Source: Naematelia aurantialba
Lineage: Eukaryota; Basidiomycota; Tremellomycetes; Tremellales; Naemateliaceae
NCBI GenBank assembly: GCA_021527695.1
Contig: JAKFAO010000004.1
Coordinates: forward strand, 1-64,000
DNA: 64,000 nucleotides
Reading direction: 5' to 3'
A program made the position numbers and the translations under genes. Of this stretch, positions 44,940-56,042 are shown one piece after another (position 1 is the stretch's first letter; every line of letters begins with the position of its first letter). The notes below the pieces were generated by a model, which worked only from the letters and a program-made list of their open reading frames with translations, did not search any database and was not told where the DNA came from.

Positions 44940-45861
44940 CTAATCGAGGTCTTTGATGTCCATCTCGGGGAGCTTGTCGCCGCAAGTTTCCCAGCCTGGC
45001 CACCCCATGGAGACGAGCTCGAGCTTCTCCCCTGCCGTCTTCAGATCATCATTGACAATGTACACGTCGTGCCTCCCTTCTTGAGCGTATGCTATCTCGG
45101 CCTTTGCGGCTTCGAGGCGTTTCCGCATGCTTTCCTCTGTTTCGGTGCCGCGGCCCCTGAGACGTTCTTTGAGCGCTGGGAGTGAAGGCGGCGCGAGGAA
45201 GAGGAAGACGGGATCTAACGGAGGGGATTGAAGAGGGGCTTTGTCGCGAAGTTGCAGTACGCCTTGGAGCTCGATATCGAGGATGCACCGCTTCGGTGCG
45301 AGGGCCGTCAGTGCGGCAAACGTCGTTCCATAGCTATGAGCACAAGGCAGGCGGCGCGCAAAGAGGAGAGACGGGTCAAAATGGAAAGCGCGGCCCTGGT
45401 CAGCGCCGCTCTGTAGAGATGCATCCAGGCAAGACTGACCAATTGCCCCCAAATTGGGCCCACTCTAGAAACTCTCCTCGCTCAACTCGCTGCATAAACT
45501 CATCCTTGCTGACAAAATGGTACGCCACGCCGTCCTCCTCTCCGGCGCGGGGTGAACGTGTGGTATGTGAGACGGAAAACCCAAATTGGCCCGGATGTGC
45601 CGCAAAGAGGGCGTTGAGAAGGGTCGACTTGCCGGTGCCCGAAGGGCCGCACAGCACGAGGGGCTGAGGACGAGGTAGGATTGCCAGTAGACAGCGTGTG
45701 CAGCAATGAGGTCACGTGGAGGATACATTGGAGACGCACGCAGCAGGGAAGCGGGCAAGGATAGCAAGAGCAGCAGACGAATGATTAGCATGCGCCTCGG
45801 CAGACAGGCGACACCTTACACGGTTGATGACTTGTGGGTTGATACCTTTGGCTGCCGACAT
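44940..45861 (-). CDS. GUK1: Guanylate kinase
   Basis: The first exon is short, [14 protein letters not shown], then an intron leads to [14 protein letters not shown], the ATP P-loop. GMP-binding residues are present in [11 protein letters not shown] and Y-H-F-V. Later exons give D-I-E-L-Q-G-V and the lid-like [12 protein letters not shown]. About 205 aa. The enzyme phosphorylates GMP to GDP in the cytosol and is essential for GTP supply. The neighbouring divergent gene at 46261 shares a promoter containing a 24-bp perfect palindrome. The start at 45861 is the only ATG that reaches the P-loop through a normal intron. Confidence 0.93.
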
Positions 45862-46260
45862 GCTGCGTTTGGGGGCAAAATGTCCACAAGATCTAGCTGA
45901 ATGGATGCGAGAGAGTCGTCTCGCTCCTGCGAGGACTGTGATGAGGCGAATGTTTGCTGATACGTCCCCCTGTGAGAAACAACGACACTGAGAGAGAGGC
46001 TGGCATGAGAAATCAAATTAATACTTGAATGGACGCGTTGGGCAAGATGGGATGCTGCCACGTGGTTATAAAGTTGCCACACTTGTAATCCCGCGGGATT
46101 ACAAGGGTGAGCAGCATGCCTATCCCCCAGTTGCAGTGTCAACAATACAGCGCCATCTACCATCTACACCTATTTACCCTCCACTTTACGCGTCCACCCC
46201 ATCCATAGCATCGTCCACGCTCATTGGCAGCTTTTGGTCGCGTAACCAACGCAGGCAACC
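45862..46260. promoter_or_regulatory. Divergent promoter with a 24-bp perfect palindrome
   Basis: 399 bp between GUK1 and the gene at 46261. At 46082-46105 lies a perfect palindrome with half-site CTTGTAATCCCG and a CCGCGG centre. The size and symmetry suit a dimeric DNA-binding protein. No other element recognised. Confidence 0.6.
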
Positions 46261-48500
46261 ATGGAGCTCAACTCCCACTTTGACCTCTCTGGCACCCACG
46301 CTGATGGGGACCACAACGATGCCGAAGCGACTCTGGAAGCACTTCGCGTCGCCATCGCAGCAGGGGACCAGTCCGAGACCGACGTGTATGCGACTTCTGC
46401 GACTATGCCCGTCGCCACACAGCCAACCACGAGTGAGAGCGAGGCAAACGGTTTGACGGTCGCACAGCAGTTGTCGCTTGAAAAGGCCATGTCTAGCCTC
46501 GCACAACTTAGCCACACAAACCAGACCATCCTCGACAATATGAATCTCCCCGGCATGTTACAAGGTCTGGCAGGCAGTCTCAAACTGCTGGTGGAGAGCA
46601 ATCGAAGACAAGCCGATGTGGTGAAGAATCTAATCTCGCAAGTAGGAGGAGGCAGTGGAACCTCGGGAGGTACGTCTCTTCTGTCCTGCCACAACTGACA
46701 TTTCCAGTCTCTCAGTTGGATCCAACATTAACGCTTGGCTATGTGCCCAGGAGCGATTACGACGCACTGAAAGCTCGCTATGATGCTCTGGTCTCGGGTG
46801 GGAGCGTCAAGAAGTCCCGGTTGGCCAGGCAATCGACCGTCAATGACGACGAGTTTGAGAAACTCAGGGATGGCAGTACACCTTTCAATGAAGAACGGGG
46901 TGGGCGCAAGAAGCGGTCCATGAGGCTCGAGGTATGTGACGCGCGAGACCCAGCTCATATCATAGCATCTGGTGCATCGCATGGCGAATCGTCGACTGGG
47001 GGTCGAATATGCAGTCTCGCAATTCGAGTCGCTTGGTGGGAAGGACCTTCCCGATCCCAACTCCATAGCTCCACCTATTGAGGAATCAGCGAATGGTGTT
47101 CAAGAGTTCCGACCTCAATTTGGTCTGGACGTCACATCTGATTCAGTCCGGCCGTTCATTGATCAGGTGGCGGCCGACTGCTGGGATGCATGGCAGGGGG
47201 GTGTGAGTGAGGGAGAGGAAGGCGTGGATGAACGCAAGGTTAGTGCAGCCTCTGGGATGCTCTGATTCGTCCAGATCCAAGATTCAGTTGCCGTGTACTG
47301 GACTCGTTTATGTGTAAGTGGCTTAACGATGCAAAACTTGACGCCACAGAAACGCTGGGAAGAGCAGCAGACCCGCCAACGAGGAGAAATCCACAAAGAC
47401 GAACTCACTCGACGAAAACAGAATCAGTATCGACGGCAACAATCTGTATGTTTCTTCTCCGACTTTTGCTGATCCGTATAGCTTGTGGCAAGGCGCATAG
47501 CTGCTTTTGACCAGTCTCCTCTCAACATGTGCAGACTTCGTGCGCTATATCGTACTCTCCTTACGATCGACTTCGCCACCCCGACAAACGAACGTCCCGA
47601 TCGCAGTCGAGCATACACCGAGCAACAGTGGTATGCCTATCAGAAGCTCGCCGGCCATCAATCAGATACCCACGAGGTTGTGGACATCTTTTGGCTTAGT
47701 AGCAATGTAGGTCACGTTCCCTTTCCAAACTAACAACGCAGGTCCGAACGCTGCTGTCGATCTTGGACATTTCTGCACTTGACCAGAATGCACGCGCTAA
47801 GCGTAAGGGTCGGCCCAAGGCGCCGGCCCCAACGTTCCATTTGCCGGAATCATTGTGGGATCGCCGCACCCTTCCAGAACTGCGACCCAAGGACGCCAAC
47901 GGTCTTCCCATACCCGGAGGTCAAGGTATAGTTCTGTTCAGATTCCATGTGGACCAAGCGGTGCAAGATGCGAACCCGGCGTGGGCTCAAGGTCTATACG
48001 ATAATCCGCCTGTTCCGCCGGAAGACGCCCACCTATCCTCGCTGGGCGACATTATGAACACGAGCATGTACGCGTACCTCAAGCCGCGTGTCCAGAGAGC
48101 TCGCCAGGAAGCGAATGTGCGAGAGCTTTCCCCAGAAGAAGTCATCGATTGGTATAATCGGCCAGAGCCGCAGCGTCTTGATCCGGTCGTGATGGATGAC
48201 TTTGATCTCCCGGCCGATACATATTCAGCAGCTGCATCTCTCAACTTCGACCAATTCCTTGCTCCAAGCGGCACCCCTTCCCTTGGGTTACCGGGAGATC
48301 CCTTGGCCGGGCTACCTAGTCTCGACGCGAGCCCGACCGGTCCCGGGGCGGGCAGTAGCGTACGAGCGAGAAAGCAAGCGAAGCGCATGATGTCCGAAGT
48401 CCCGGGGGGAGCAGCAACGCCCGTGGCGAAAAGAGTCAAGAGGGATGGGGAAGTTGATCGGGAGGTTGAGGGCGACAAAGGATTCTTGGATACCTTATGA
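46261..48500 (+). CDS. Unknown, probably nuclear protein
   Basis: A gene of about seven exons and some 600 aa. The N-terminal 140 residues are acidic and helical with a Leu-rich segment around L-P-G-M-L-Q-G-L-A-G-S-L-K-L-L-V. Next is a basic S-R-L-A-R-Q segment and G-G-R-K-K-R-S-M-R-L, then a Trp/Arg-rich coiled stretch (R-W-E-E-Q-Q-T-R-Q-R) near 47360. The C-terminal 245 residues contain R-A-R-K-Q-A-K-R-M-M and V-A-K-R-V-K-R, likely nuclear signals. I recognise no domain. The open, well-spliced frames and divergent position next to GUK1 indicate a real gene. A chromatin or transcription role is a guess from composition only. Confidence 0.78.
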
Positions 48501-49212
48501 GGGAAGCTGTGATTGCAGAGAGTGGTGTAGGTGTATCATCGTGACCTACATCTGTATTCCGATCGGGACATGCAACTACTGTCACTGTCGTTCGACGGAT
48601 GTATCAACCATGCGCGATCCGCGAAGGCGCGTCGCTTGTCAGTGGAACAACGTCGCATGCGCAGTGGATGTCACGGTCTCAGTCAATGGAAGCAGACTCG
48701 TGAGATCCATCGTAGACTAGGTATGTGCAGAGGTTGGGAGGAAGAAAGAGAAAGGGGAATGGCAGCAGTCAAGAAGTGCCACACAACTGTCAGTAGTGAA
48801 ATGCCGAGAGCGCCGCTCCCCTTCGCGTTTCAAGTGGGCGGTGTCCCGAGCGTTTGTAATGGATGGTTTTGTAATGATTTGTAATGGGCATTAGGAAACG
48901 ACTAGGAAGCGATCCACCCCCCGGGTCTCCCGTGCTCGCCCCCCCCTTCTCATCTTGCTATCTCTCGTTTCCTCACTCTTACGGCCAGAATCATCCATCC
49001 TTCCACTGCGTTTCTCTTCGCGACTGGCAATCCATCAGTGCAGCATCCACTCACAGGCGAGGTCCAGTCGACCAGGTCTCACCAAGGTCGACGCGCTCGA
49101 GCACCCGGGCCTGTCCAGCCGATCACAACATACCCCCTCCAAGGCGGTTTGGGCACGTCAACAAGCCGCTCCATCAACCGCCCATCCCCCTCCCCCTTGT
49201 CCGTGAATCGAT
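48501..49212 (+). promoter_or_regulatory. Upstream region of CDC42
   Basis: 712 bp. Three copies of TTTGTAATG lie at 48853-48861, 48868-48876 and 48878-48886, and an AGTGGGC at 48833-48839. The stretch just before the start is C/T-rich, as is usual for strong fungal promoters and 5' leaders. Confidence 0.55.
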
Positions 49213-50015
49213 ATGCAGACCATCAAATGTGTTGTCGTGGGTGACGGTGCTGTCGGCAAGTAAGTAGCGCTCTGCATGCTGGCGTACTCGTCGATCTGCA
49301 CGGTTGATCTGATCCACCGCGTTTAGAACCTGTCTTCTGATCTCCTACACTACCAACAAATTCCCCTCGGAGTATGTCCCCACCGTGTTTGACAACTGTG
49401 CGTATAACCACTCACCTCATCGTCACACGCGCTCACTCGTTCCAGATGCTGTGACAGTGATGATCGGTGACGATCCTTACACCCTCGGCCTCTTTGATAC
49501 CGCCGGCCAAGAGGATTACGATCGACTCCGACCGTTATCATACCCCCAGACCGACGTCTTTCTCGTGTGCTTTAGCGTGACAAGTCCGGCCTCGTTTGAG
49601 AACGTGAAGGAAAAATGGTTCCCAGAAGTCCACCACCACTGCCCAGGTGTTCCGTGCTTGATTGTTGTACGTCTTTGATCTGAGTCTGAGAACCTAGCAA
49701 TGACGCGGGCTGACCCGTGTTCAAGGGTACTCAAGTCGATTTGCGGGACGATCAGGGCCATCTGGAGAAGCTGGCACGACAGAAACAGCGTCCCATCACG
49801 ACAGAACAGGGAGACCGACTTGCTCGAGAACTGGGTGCGGTGAAGTATGTCGAGTGCAGTGCTCTCACACAAAAAGGCTTGAAGAACGTGTTTGACGAAG
49901 TGAGATCCCCTAGTGCGGCTTGCGTATAACCCATTTACTCATGTCCTGGCAGGCAATTGTGGCTGCCCTTGAACCCCCTGTTGTCAAGAAGAAGAACAAG
50001 TGTCTCATTCTTTGA
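49213..50015 (+). CDS. CDC42: Rho-family GTPase Cdc42
   Basis: Starts [16 protein letters not shown], with an intron right after the P-loop Lys. Switch I is E-Y-V-P-T-V-F-D-N, switch [10 protein letters not shown], the specificity motif G-T-Q-V-D-L, and the Rho insert lies at R-Q-K-Q-R-P-I-T. The end is K-K-K-N-K-C-L-I-L, a polybasic tail plus a CAAX box ending in Leu, which specifies geranylgeranylation. Five introns, about 190 aa. Cdc42 sets polarity, budding and morphogenesis at the plasma membrane. Cryptococcus carries two paralogues (CDC42 and CDC420); which one this is cannot be told here. Confidence 0.96.
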
Positions 50016-50362
50016 TAGACGCACTCAATCACCTCGCCAACCCTCACATCTCGACACCTAAACTTGAATCCTCTGTGCCGCTCTACCTCGTGTCTTTCCG
50101 CATCATATACCACATACCCTCGCGTCCCACTTTCTCCTTTCCGACGCGCGGCCTGTACCCTTTCTGGTTGTGGGTGGCGTTTGCTTAGATTGGCTGGCGT
50201 GCCGGGACAGCGTTTGACCCGTTGATGAGAATGACGAATGTATACAGATATCCACCGGGTTTGTCACACATTTTTGGCCTCATGAGGCTATTCACATCTG
50301 ACCCAGCAAGTCACAGTGTGCGACATGATCTTCCAGATGCTGTACAATGCAACAGGGGCAGA
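50016..50362. other. Convergent intergenic region
   Basis: 347 bp between the 3' ends of CDC42 and QRI7, starting with a C/T-rich 3' leader. Nothing else recognised. Confidence 0.5.
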
Positions 50363-51870
50363 TTATTCTGATGGTTCGATGTCGTCATACAAATCCTCCA
50401 GACTCCACTTGGGTCGTATTGGTAGGTCATAACGCTCTCCCTGTCGGCCGTCTCGTATGCGCAGAATTGCGGCACTGGCAATCATCACTGCGTTGTCTAG
50501 ACGATAATCAGTCGGGGGGAACTGCTCTGGCGGGCCTGTGTAACCTACCGGTGCAAAGTTCAATTGGTGGATAGTAGGCCTGTATCTTGGGACAATTACC
50601 GTGCAGCGCGCGCTCCTCGAGCATCTGCTTCATTCTGCATCTCTTCAGCTTCAATTCGTCAACTGGTCGTTTTCAAGGGTACGTACCGCTGTCGCAACAA
50701 AGAGTTCGCTCCCACACCACCACTGATGACTAGCCCTTGCAGACCGGTCAGCCCTTGCGCTTCGAGGCTCCGAATCGCTTGGCGCGTCTTGCCGACCAGG
50801 TGCTCTACCGCCGCGATCTGAAACAATCGGCTGCCCTCGCGTTTCTCCGCCTCGTTGATTTCCTGCTTGTCCAGGGCTCGACTGACAGCTGACACAACTC
50901 CCGAGAAGGTGTAGTCTAGACGAGCGCGCTCTTGGGGAGAAGCAGACAGGGGTATGGTGAGAGGCGAGAGGGGCTGCGTGTCGTATGGCGCAAGAGGGGC
51001 CAGCGCGGCATAGCGAGAGAGGACAGCGCCTGGAGATTCGGTGGACGAAGCGGGGAGGCAGAGGAATCGTGCGACCTTGTCAAACGCGCGTCTGGACATA
51101 GTCAGACAAAGTCACCATAGAGGTATTGAGCGGGCAAGGTGGCTTACCCTACTTGCAGATCGAGGGTATTGCAGATGATCTTGTATGCGTTCAGAGAGTT
51201 GACCAGTACCAGCTGTGTGTGGCCGCCGCTCGCCAAGAGGGTGAGGAAAGGGAAACGAGGCGGATCTTGCTCAGTCAACAGCGGCGTCAAGGCATGTGCT
51301 TGCTGGACGACGTCAGTGTAGCGCGGGGGCGATCAACTGGGATGGACTCTCACCATGTGGTGTATGCCGAAGAGTGGTTTCCCATGAGCAGCGGCCAGCG
51401 CCTTGGCGCTTGTCGCGCAAGCTGCGAGGCACGAGCGCATGCCAGGTCCGCGAGTATACGCAATGGCATCAACTTGGTCGACGCCGAGTTTGGCTTGATC
51501 TAGCGCCTGCCGCAGCGCCCGCGGCTGGACAGTGTGTGAGCGCGCACGCGACACGGGTGGCAGAGAGGACGATAAGGGCAACATACGATATTAGCCTCAT
51601 GAGCGTGCTGCGCCTCCAAAGGGTAGATTCCACCCCACTTTGCATTGAGGTCATGCTGCTTGATCACGACGTTGCTCAGGATCCGGCGGTCAGAGTCGAC
51701 GATGGCAGCGCAAGAGTCATCCGCTGACGATTCCAGTGCGAGGACGCGAAAGTAGTTGGACGACGAGCCGGACAAGTGTGTGGAGCGATGGGGCGAGGTG
51801 GACGAGAACAGTCGGATATGTGGAAATGGGCGGCAGGTTGCAGACTTTGCCGAATCTCGTCGTAGTGAGA
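50363..51870 (-). CDS. QRI7: Mitochondrial tRNA t6A threonylcarbamoyltransferase (Qri7/OSGEPL1)
   Basis: Core motifs of the TsaD/Kae1/Qri7 family: A-L-E-S-S-A-D-D-S-C near the N-terminus, H-A-H-E-A-N-I, Y-T-R-G-P-G-M, the metal ligands in H-H-M-Q-A-H-A (rebuilt over an intron), L-L-A-S-G-G-H-T, and the C-terminal S-G-G-V-G-A-N then C-T-D-N-A-V-M-I-A, rebuilt over a 51-bp intron. The start region is basic and Ser-rich (R-L-F-S-S-T-S-P), fitting a mitochondrial presequence. The enzyme makes t6A37 in mitochondrial tRNAs. The 5' end is uncertain: no in-frame ATG lies between the conserved core and 52156, and that upstream frame overlaps another gene. Confidence 0.88.
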
Positions 51871-52137
51871 CTATGCCTTTGCAGGCCCCCGCTCTGCTTC
51901 CTGTCCAGCCGCTGTGTTGGACTTGACTGTCGCTTTGGACGGATCCATCAGTGCCATCATGCGCTTCCGGCTCCTCTCGTCTTCTGGAGTAAGCTTGACC
52001 GGTGGAGGGTCCTCCAAGTCGATCCCGTACATCCTGGCCGTATACTTTTCGATGCCTAATGGATCCCAGCGGGTCAAGAGGATGACGCCGGGGACCATGA
52101 TAATGAAAAGGCGCGTACGAGTGAGTAGGGGAGCCAT
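51871..52137 (-). CDS. Small single-pass membrane protein, 88 aa
   Basis: An unspliced frame of 89 codons including the stop. Residues 8-22 form a hydrophobic helix (L-F-I-I-M-V-P-G-V-I-L-L), followed by W-D-P-L-G-I-E-K-Y-T-A-R-M-Y-G and a charged L-T-P-E-D-E-R-S-R-K-R segment. It looks like the small basidiomycete inner-membrane or mitochondrial proteins, but I know no function. It ends at 51871, directly before the QRI7 coding region on the same strand, and the two frames overlap upstream. A shared transcript is possible. Confidence 0.62.
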   Translation of the reverse strand: MAPLLTRTRLFIIMVPGVILLTRWDPLGIEKYTARMYGIDLEDPPPVKLTPEDERSRKRMMALMDPSKATVKSNTAAGQEAERGPAKA

Positions 52138-52894
52138 GTCGGCAGATGTGGTGCATGTGTCGGAGGGGACAAGAAGAGGGTTGCGTCTCGAATCGTTTCG
52201 CCAGGTAAGAGAGAGCGATGAAACTTCCGATGGAGGAACTGGCCCGTGCGTGCACTGTTTGGTCTCGTTTGGACAACGAGCAGCAGGCAGCTCAGTCGGG
52301 CACGTATGAGCCTGCTACATGCACGACGCTGCCGAAGCGGTATCCACTTAGTGTGTGACTTCGTACATGTGACAGGTGTGGATGTACAGGCTGGATGAGA
52401 GCCACTCCTCGAGTTCGAGACAGTACGTGGAGTTCACCACTGGGCGCGAGGTGCTCGAGCAATACGACTGCTGCCTAGGCAAGTTCAACCCATGCATTCA
52501 GTCATTCGGGCAGTCCATTATATCAGAATAAAGCCCCCCACCGCCAGCGTCTATCTACTGATCCATTTCATCATCCGAAGATGGCTCCGGCGGCTCCACC
52601 TAGGCGGCTTTGGACCGCTGACCACCTCCCGGCCTGTTTCTCGCCGAAACATCACATAGCTCTTCCTGCTTTTGCGCTTCTAACATCCAGTGCACCAAAG
52701 AGATCGAAGGTGTCTGCACGAGACATGGGAGGCATATGTGACTACCATGGCTGGCCACAGATCCCAGTGGCGAAACGGGTTCCTCCAGCCTTCACATGCT
52801 GACTGGCACAGAGACGTCTAACACCATTTACATTCAGTCATCGCTGAATATGCATGCCATCATCTCGTTGCAAGAGGATACAGAGATGCGCTCT
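52138..52894. other. Intergenic region
   Basis: 757 bp between the small membrane protein and the next minus-strand gene. A plus-strand frame 52581-52802 (73 codons, Pro/Ala/Lys-rich start) is open but unlike known proteins. The promoter of the small protein and QRI7 should lie at the left side. Confidence 0.4.
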
Positions 52895-53810
52895 TTACAA
52901 GAACAATTCGCCGTAATTGTCCTTCAAAGAGTCTCTGTAGTGAACGGCGAGATGCAGTTCCCCTCTGAGTCTCGCTTCTCGGGACGGGGTCTTGCGGGAC
53001 AGTTGGGTCCCGTACATTTCACGATGTAGTTGGGATTTGAGGTGCTGAATTGCTGCTTTACCGACTGTGTTGAAAGTAACCTCATCTGACATGGACACGA
53101 AGAGTTTCCTGCGATTGATGTAGCCCTCTTCGTCGAGACCGTCCAACGTTTCAGTGGCGGCCTCGATGGCGAAGTATGTGAGCTCAGGCGCTTTGGTGAG
53201 TTCGGCCAGCCCCAGGGTTGTCTGGTCGTGCGTGTCATTCTCTAACTGGTCAAGCAATGGGCGGAAGGAATCTGCCAAGCCAGGTTGCAAGGAGATGAGG
53301 GTTTTCAGGATGAAACTGGCCTCCTCTCGCGTACACCGTAACGGGCGTGTTTGCGACCAGATGTCCAGCTTGCCGTGAAGCTTGCGCTGGTACGTCTCTT
53401 GAGCAGATTGGAGGATTCTTGACCAGTCCGGATCCTTGAGACTAAGCCAGCTCGCTAGAACAACAATCAGCTCAAGCGAGCAGAGTAGGTGTACACTCAC
53501 GACCATTCGCAGGGTCCAAGTGAAACAGAACTTCGACTAGGTCGGCAAAGATCGTTTTATCATACGTCGATTCCTCACTGGCAGTCAACTGGGTATTACT
53601 TCCCTCCTCCCATAAACCTTCAGATTCAGACGAGGACAGCGATCTTTGGTCTACCTGGCAGAAATATTGAGTCAAGCAAGAGAAACTCACCATTGCGGAA
53701 CACTTGGGCTTTGGGCGACGTGTGAGCGGCCGGGGACCGTCTTATGCGTGGCTGGCTCCGAAGGCGTCTGGGAGAGTACCTTGACAAATGGGCAACACGG
53801 GACCTGAATT
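52895..53810 (-). CDS. Unknown protein, 5' end unresolved
   Basis: The 3' exons are clear: 53504-52895 gives about 200 helical residues (for example D-W-S-R-I-L-Q-S-A-Q-E-T-Y-Q and E-A-A-T-E-T-L-D-G-L-D-E-E-G-Y-I-N-R-R-K-L-F), and an exon before it (about 53660-53520) is acidic and Ser-rich. A further exon (about 53805-53697) is Arg/Ser-rich, as in a mitochondrial presequence, and its acceptor follows CTAATTCAG. I could not fix the start. No domain is recognised. Upstream to 54326 there are only unsupported short frames. Confidence 0.6.
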
Positions 53811-54326
53811 AGTCACGAACACCACGGAAGAAGAGCAAGAAGCTCCATTGCGTTTTTGGTATGAAGTCGTTCATAGACGGGAGCTCCACCGGGAGGCAGC
53901 CCTGCGCGTTCTGAAGGAAGTCGCAGGCTGCTCGCCCCTTTCTTGTTCCTTGTAGTGTACCCTGGCCCGAAAAATCCAGAATATGAGCATAGTCGCGCTC
54001 ACCCCAATGACGTTGCGTGTCAGTTTTCGCCACTCGCAGGTAGCCTTCGAACGTGAGCAATTAATTCAACGCCCAGAATCTTTGTCACGAAGTCTTCATT
54101 CACGATCAGCCACCAAGCTAACAATGTTGAAGAAGATGAAAAGGCAGGTTGCAGACCCCACGGCCACAACGGCGCTCTTCGCAAAGACTGTTGTTATATC
54201 CCCTCGCAGCGACGCCTGTCTAATCGGTTCCAACAAGGGTCTCAGATGCCGATAACAGTGCAGAATAGGCTTTACATTGTTTACAGTCACGGATACTGTA
54301 CATAGGTACACCAAGTCACGACCGCC

Positions 54327-55543
54327 TCATTCATAGACTCGCAAGGCGTTGATCTCCCAGAAGGCTTCGGTGAAACCACTGGGAGTCTGCTTGACGTAAT
54401 CCGCGCAGCTCAGCCCGTTTGCTTTTGAAGAACAGGAGCCTGAGAACGAGCTGCCTGCCCAGTCTCCGCAGAACGTGAGGTCGAAAACGATCTGATGGGC
54501 CTGCATCTCGGTGCTCAAGTCGCACTGCGAGACGGGGAACGAGGCCATGGGTGTGCCCCACTCGGTGGGGTCGACCGTGTCGCACGCCCCTTCGACGTCG
54601 TCGGGCACCTGGCCGCTGGCGGGGAAGAACCAGACGTTGAGACCGTCGGTCGAGGAACGTTGGTAAACGTACCTGATACCGCTGCGTCAGCGGGTTAGGG
54701 ATACGCGCAAAAGATGCCTTGCTTACCAGCCACCTCCGGCGCTGTTGAAAGACGGACCAAAATTCCCCGACCCACTGGTGGTGACCGAACATCCCTCGTT
54801 GCCGGAGCCATAGTCGGTGTAACAGCTTGTCCCGCTGGCCGTGCCAGTCATGCTTCTCCCACTAGAGGGCATGCTACAGCCTTGGCCGGTATGCAGGCTG
54901 ACGAGATTAGTCCCGGCACTATTGACGCCTTCGATAATGTCGACTTCGCCACCATTGGGCCAATCGGGACCCACTGTCCAGAAGGCTGAACCGCAACCGT
55001 CAGCCTGGCTGCAGCGACAGCACCGCGTCAGTCACTTACCAGGCCAGGTCGAGCAGCCTTCTGGCATGTGGACCAGATCAAGAATCAGAATGACCTACAC
55101 CGTGTCTCAGCATTTCGTTCCGGCGTCGAGGGACAGAGCGTACATCGGAAAAACTCTCCGTGCTAGAGATGCGCACCGAGTCCCTGCCTCGAGCCCCACC
55201 GGTGACCGTGCTGTTGGCATCGGCCTTCATGTAAAATGTGTCACCGTCCACATAGGCGAGCTTCTCGGATTGTGCGGTGCCTTTGTCCACGTAGCTGCAA
55301 GTACGTGATCAGGGGGAGTATGTATACACCGGTCGCGCGAAGCCAAAGCCACTCACTTGACCTCTCCGTGGGTGGGATCATCGAAAGTGTCAAATCCAAA
55401 TGCGTCGAAGAAATCATTTCCTTTCCAGTCATACTGCAAAGTCAGTTGGGAAACGACAGAGGTCAACTCGCCTTTAGCTGCCAGGCCAGCGACTGGGAGG
55501 ACACAAAGAGCGACGAAAGAAGGAGACGAGTAAAGAGGGGCAT
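54327..55543 (-). CDS. GH16-family glucanase/glucan-modifying enzyme, secreted
   Basis: The catalytic signature G-E-V-D-I-I-E-G is present (Glu nucleophile, Asp, Glu acid/base, near 54935). Around it are W-P-A-F-W and W-P-N-G-G. The N-terminal half has N-D-F-F-D-A-F-G-F-D-T-F-D-D-P-T-H-G-E, and the C-terminus holds W-E-I-N-A-L-R-V-Y. The family cleaves or transglycosylates beta-1,3/1,4-glucans in the cell wall. The 5' end is odd. The ATG at 55543 opens a perfect signal-peptide-like frame (M-P-L-F-T-R-L-L-L), but the hydrophobic stretch F-V-A-L-C-V-L-P-V-A-G-L-A-A that joins the mature protein is in another frame. A frameshift, an unresolved intron or a distant start (55868) could explain it. 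Confidence 0.8.
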
Positions 55544-56042
55544 CTCTGACTGATTCTGGGCCGGTAGAATTATTATGGGACGGAACGTATGACACCGCAA
55601 CGGCGACTGCGAACTGCACAGTTAGGCGAGGGCTGAGGTCTAGAACAGCGGCTTTTGAGACCTTTTGAGAGCTTTTGGACGTGTTGATGCCAAGGATGTT
55701 CACATCGTCGCGGTGGACAATCTGTCCAGTAACCCCTGGGCGCCCCTGAGCGCTCCTTTCACGTCTCCGTGTTCCACGGTCGGGAAAAGGATACTTGGCA
55801 AGGGGCTCTTGATCCATATAGGACTGTATCGTATCATCCTGTGAGCCTGCCTCATGTGCCATGGACACTGCAACCTCTTATCATGGGAATGGCCGCCGCC
55901 TCCTGTGTACTCGAGGAACGGCCACGCAGAGTGCCACAGTCTGGCATGCTCATTTCACTTTATGCAGGCTATGTACTCGTGTCGCCTTCGTCTGGCTTGC
56001 TCCGTACCTCGCAGATCTCTCTGACGGGGCATACATGGCTGC
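55544..56042 (-). promoter_or_regulatory. Upstream region of the GH16 gene / 3' flank of the cyclophilin
   Basis: About 500 bp. A continuous minus-strand frame covers 55868-55544 and could be an N-terminal extension of the GH16 protein, but it lacks protein-like features apart from one hydrophobic patch. It contains three repeats of an AGAGC/TTTTGAGA word near 55650-55670. Confidence 0.35.
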
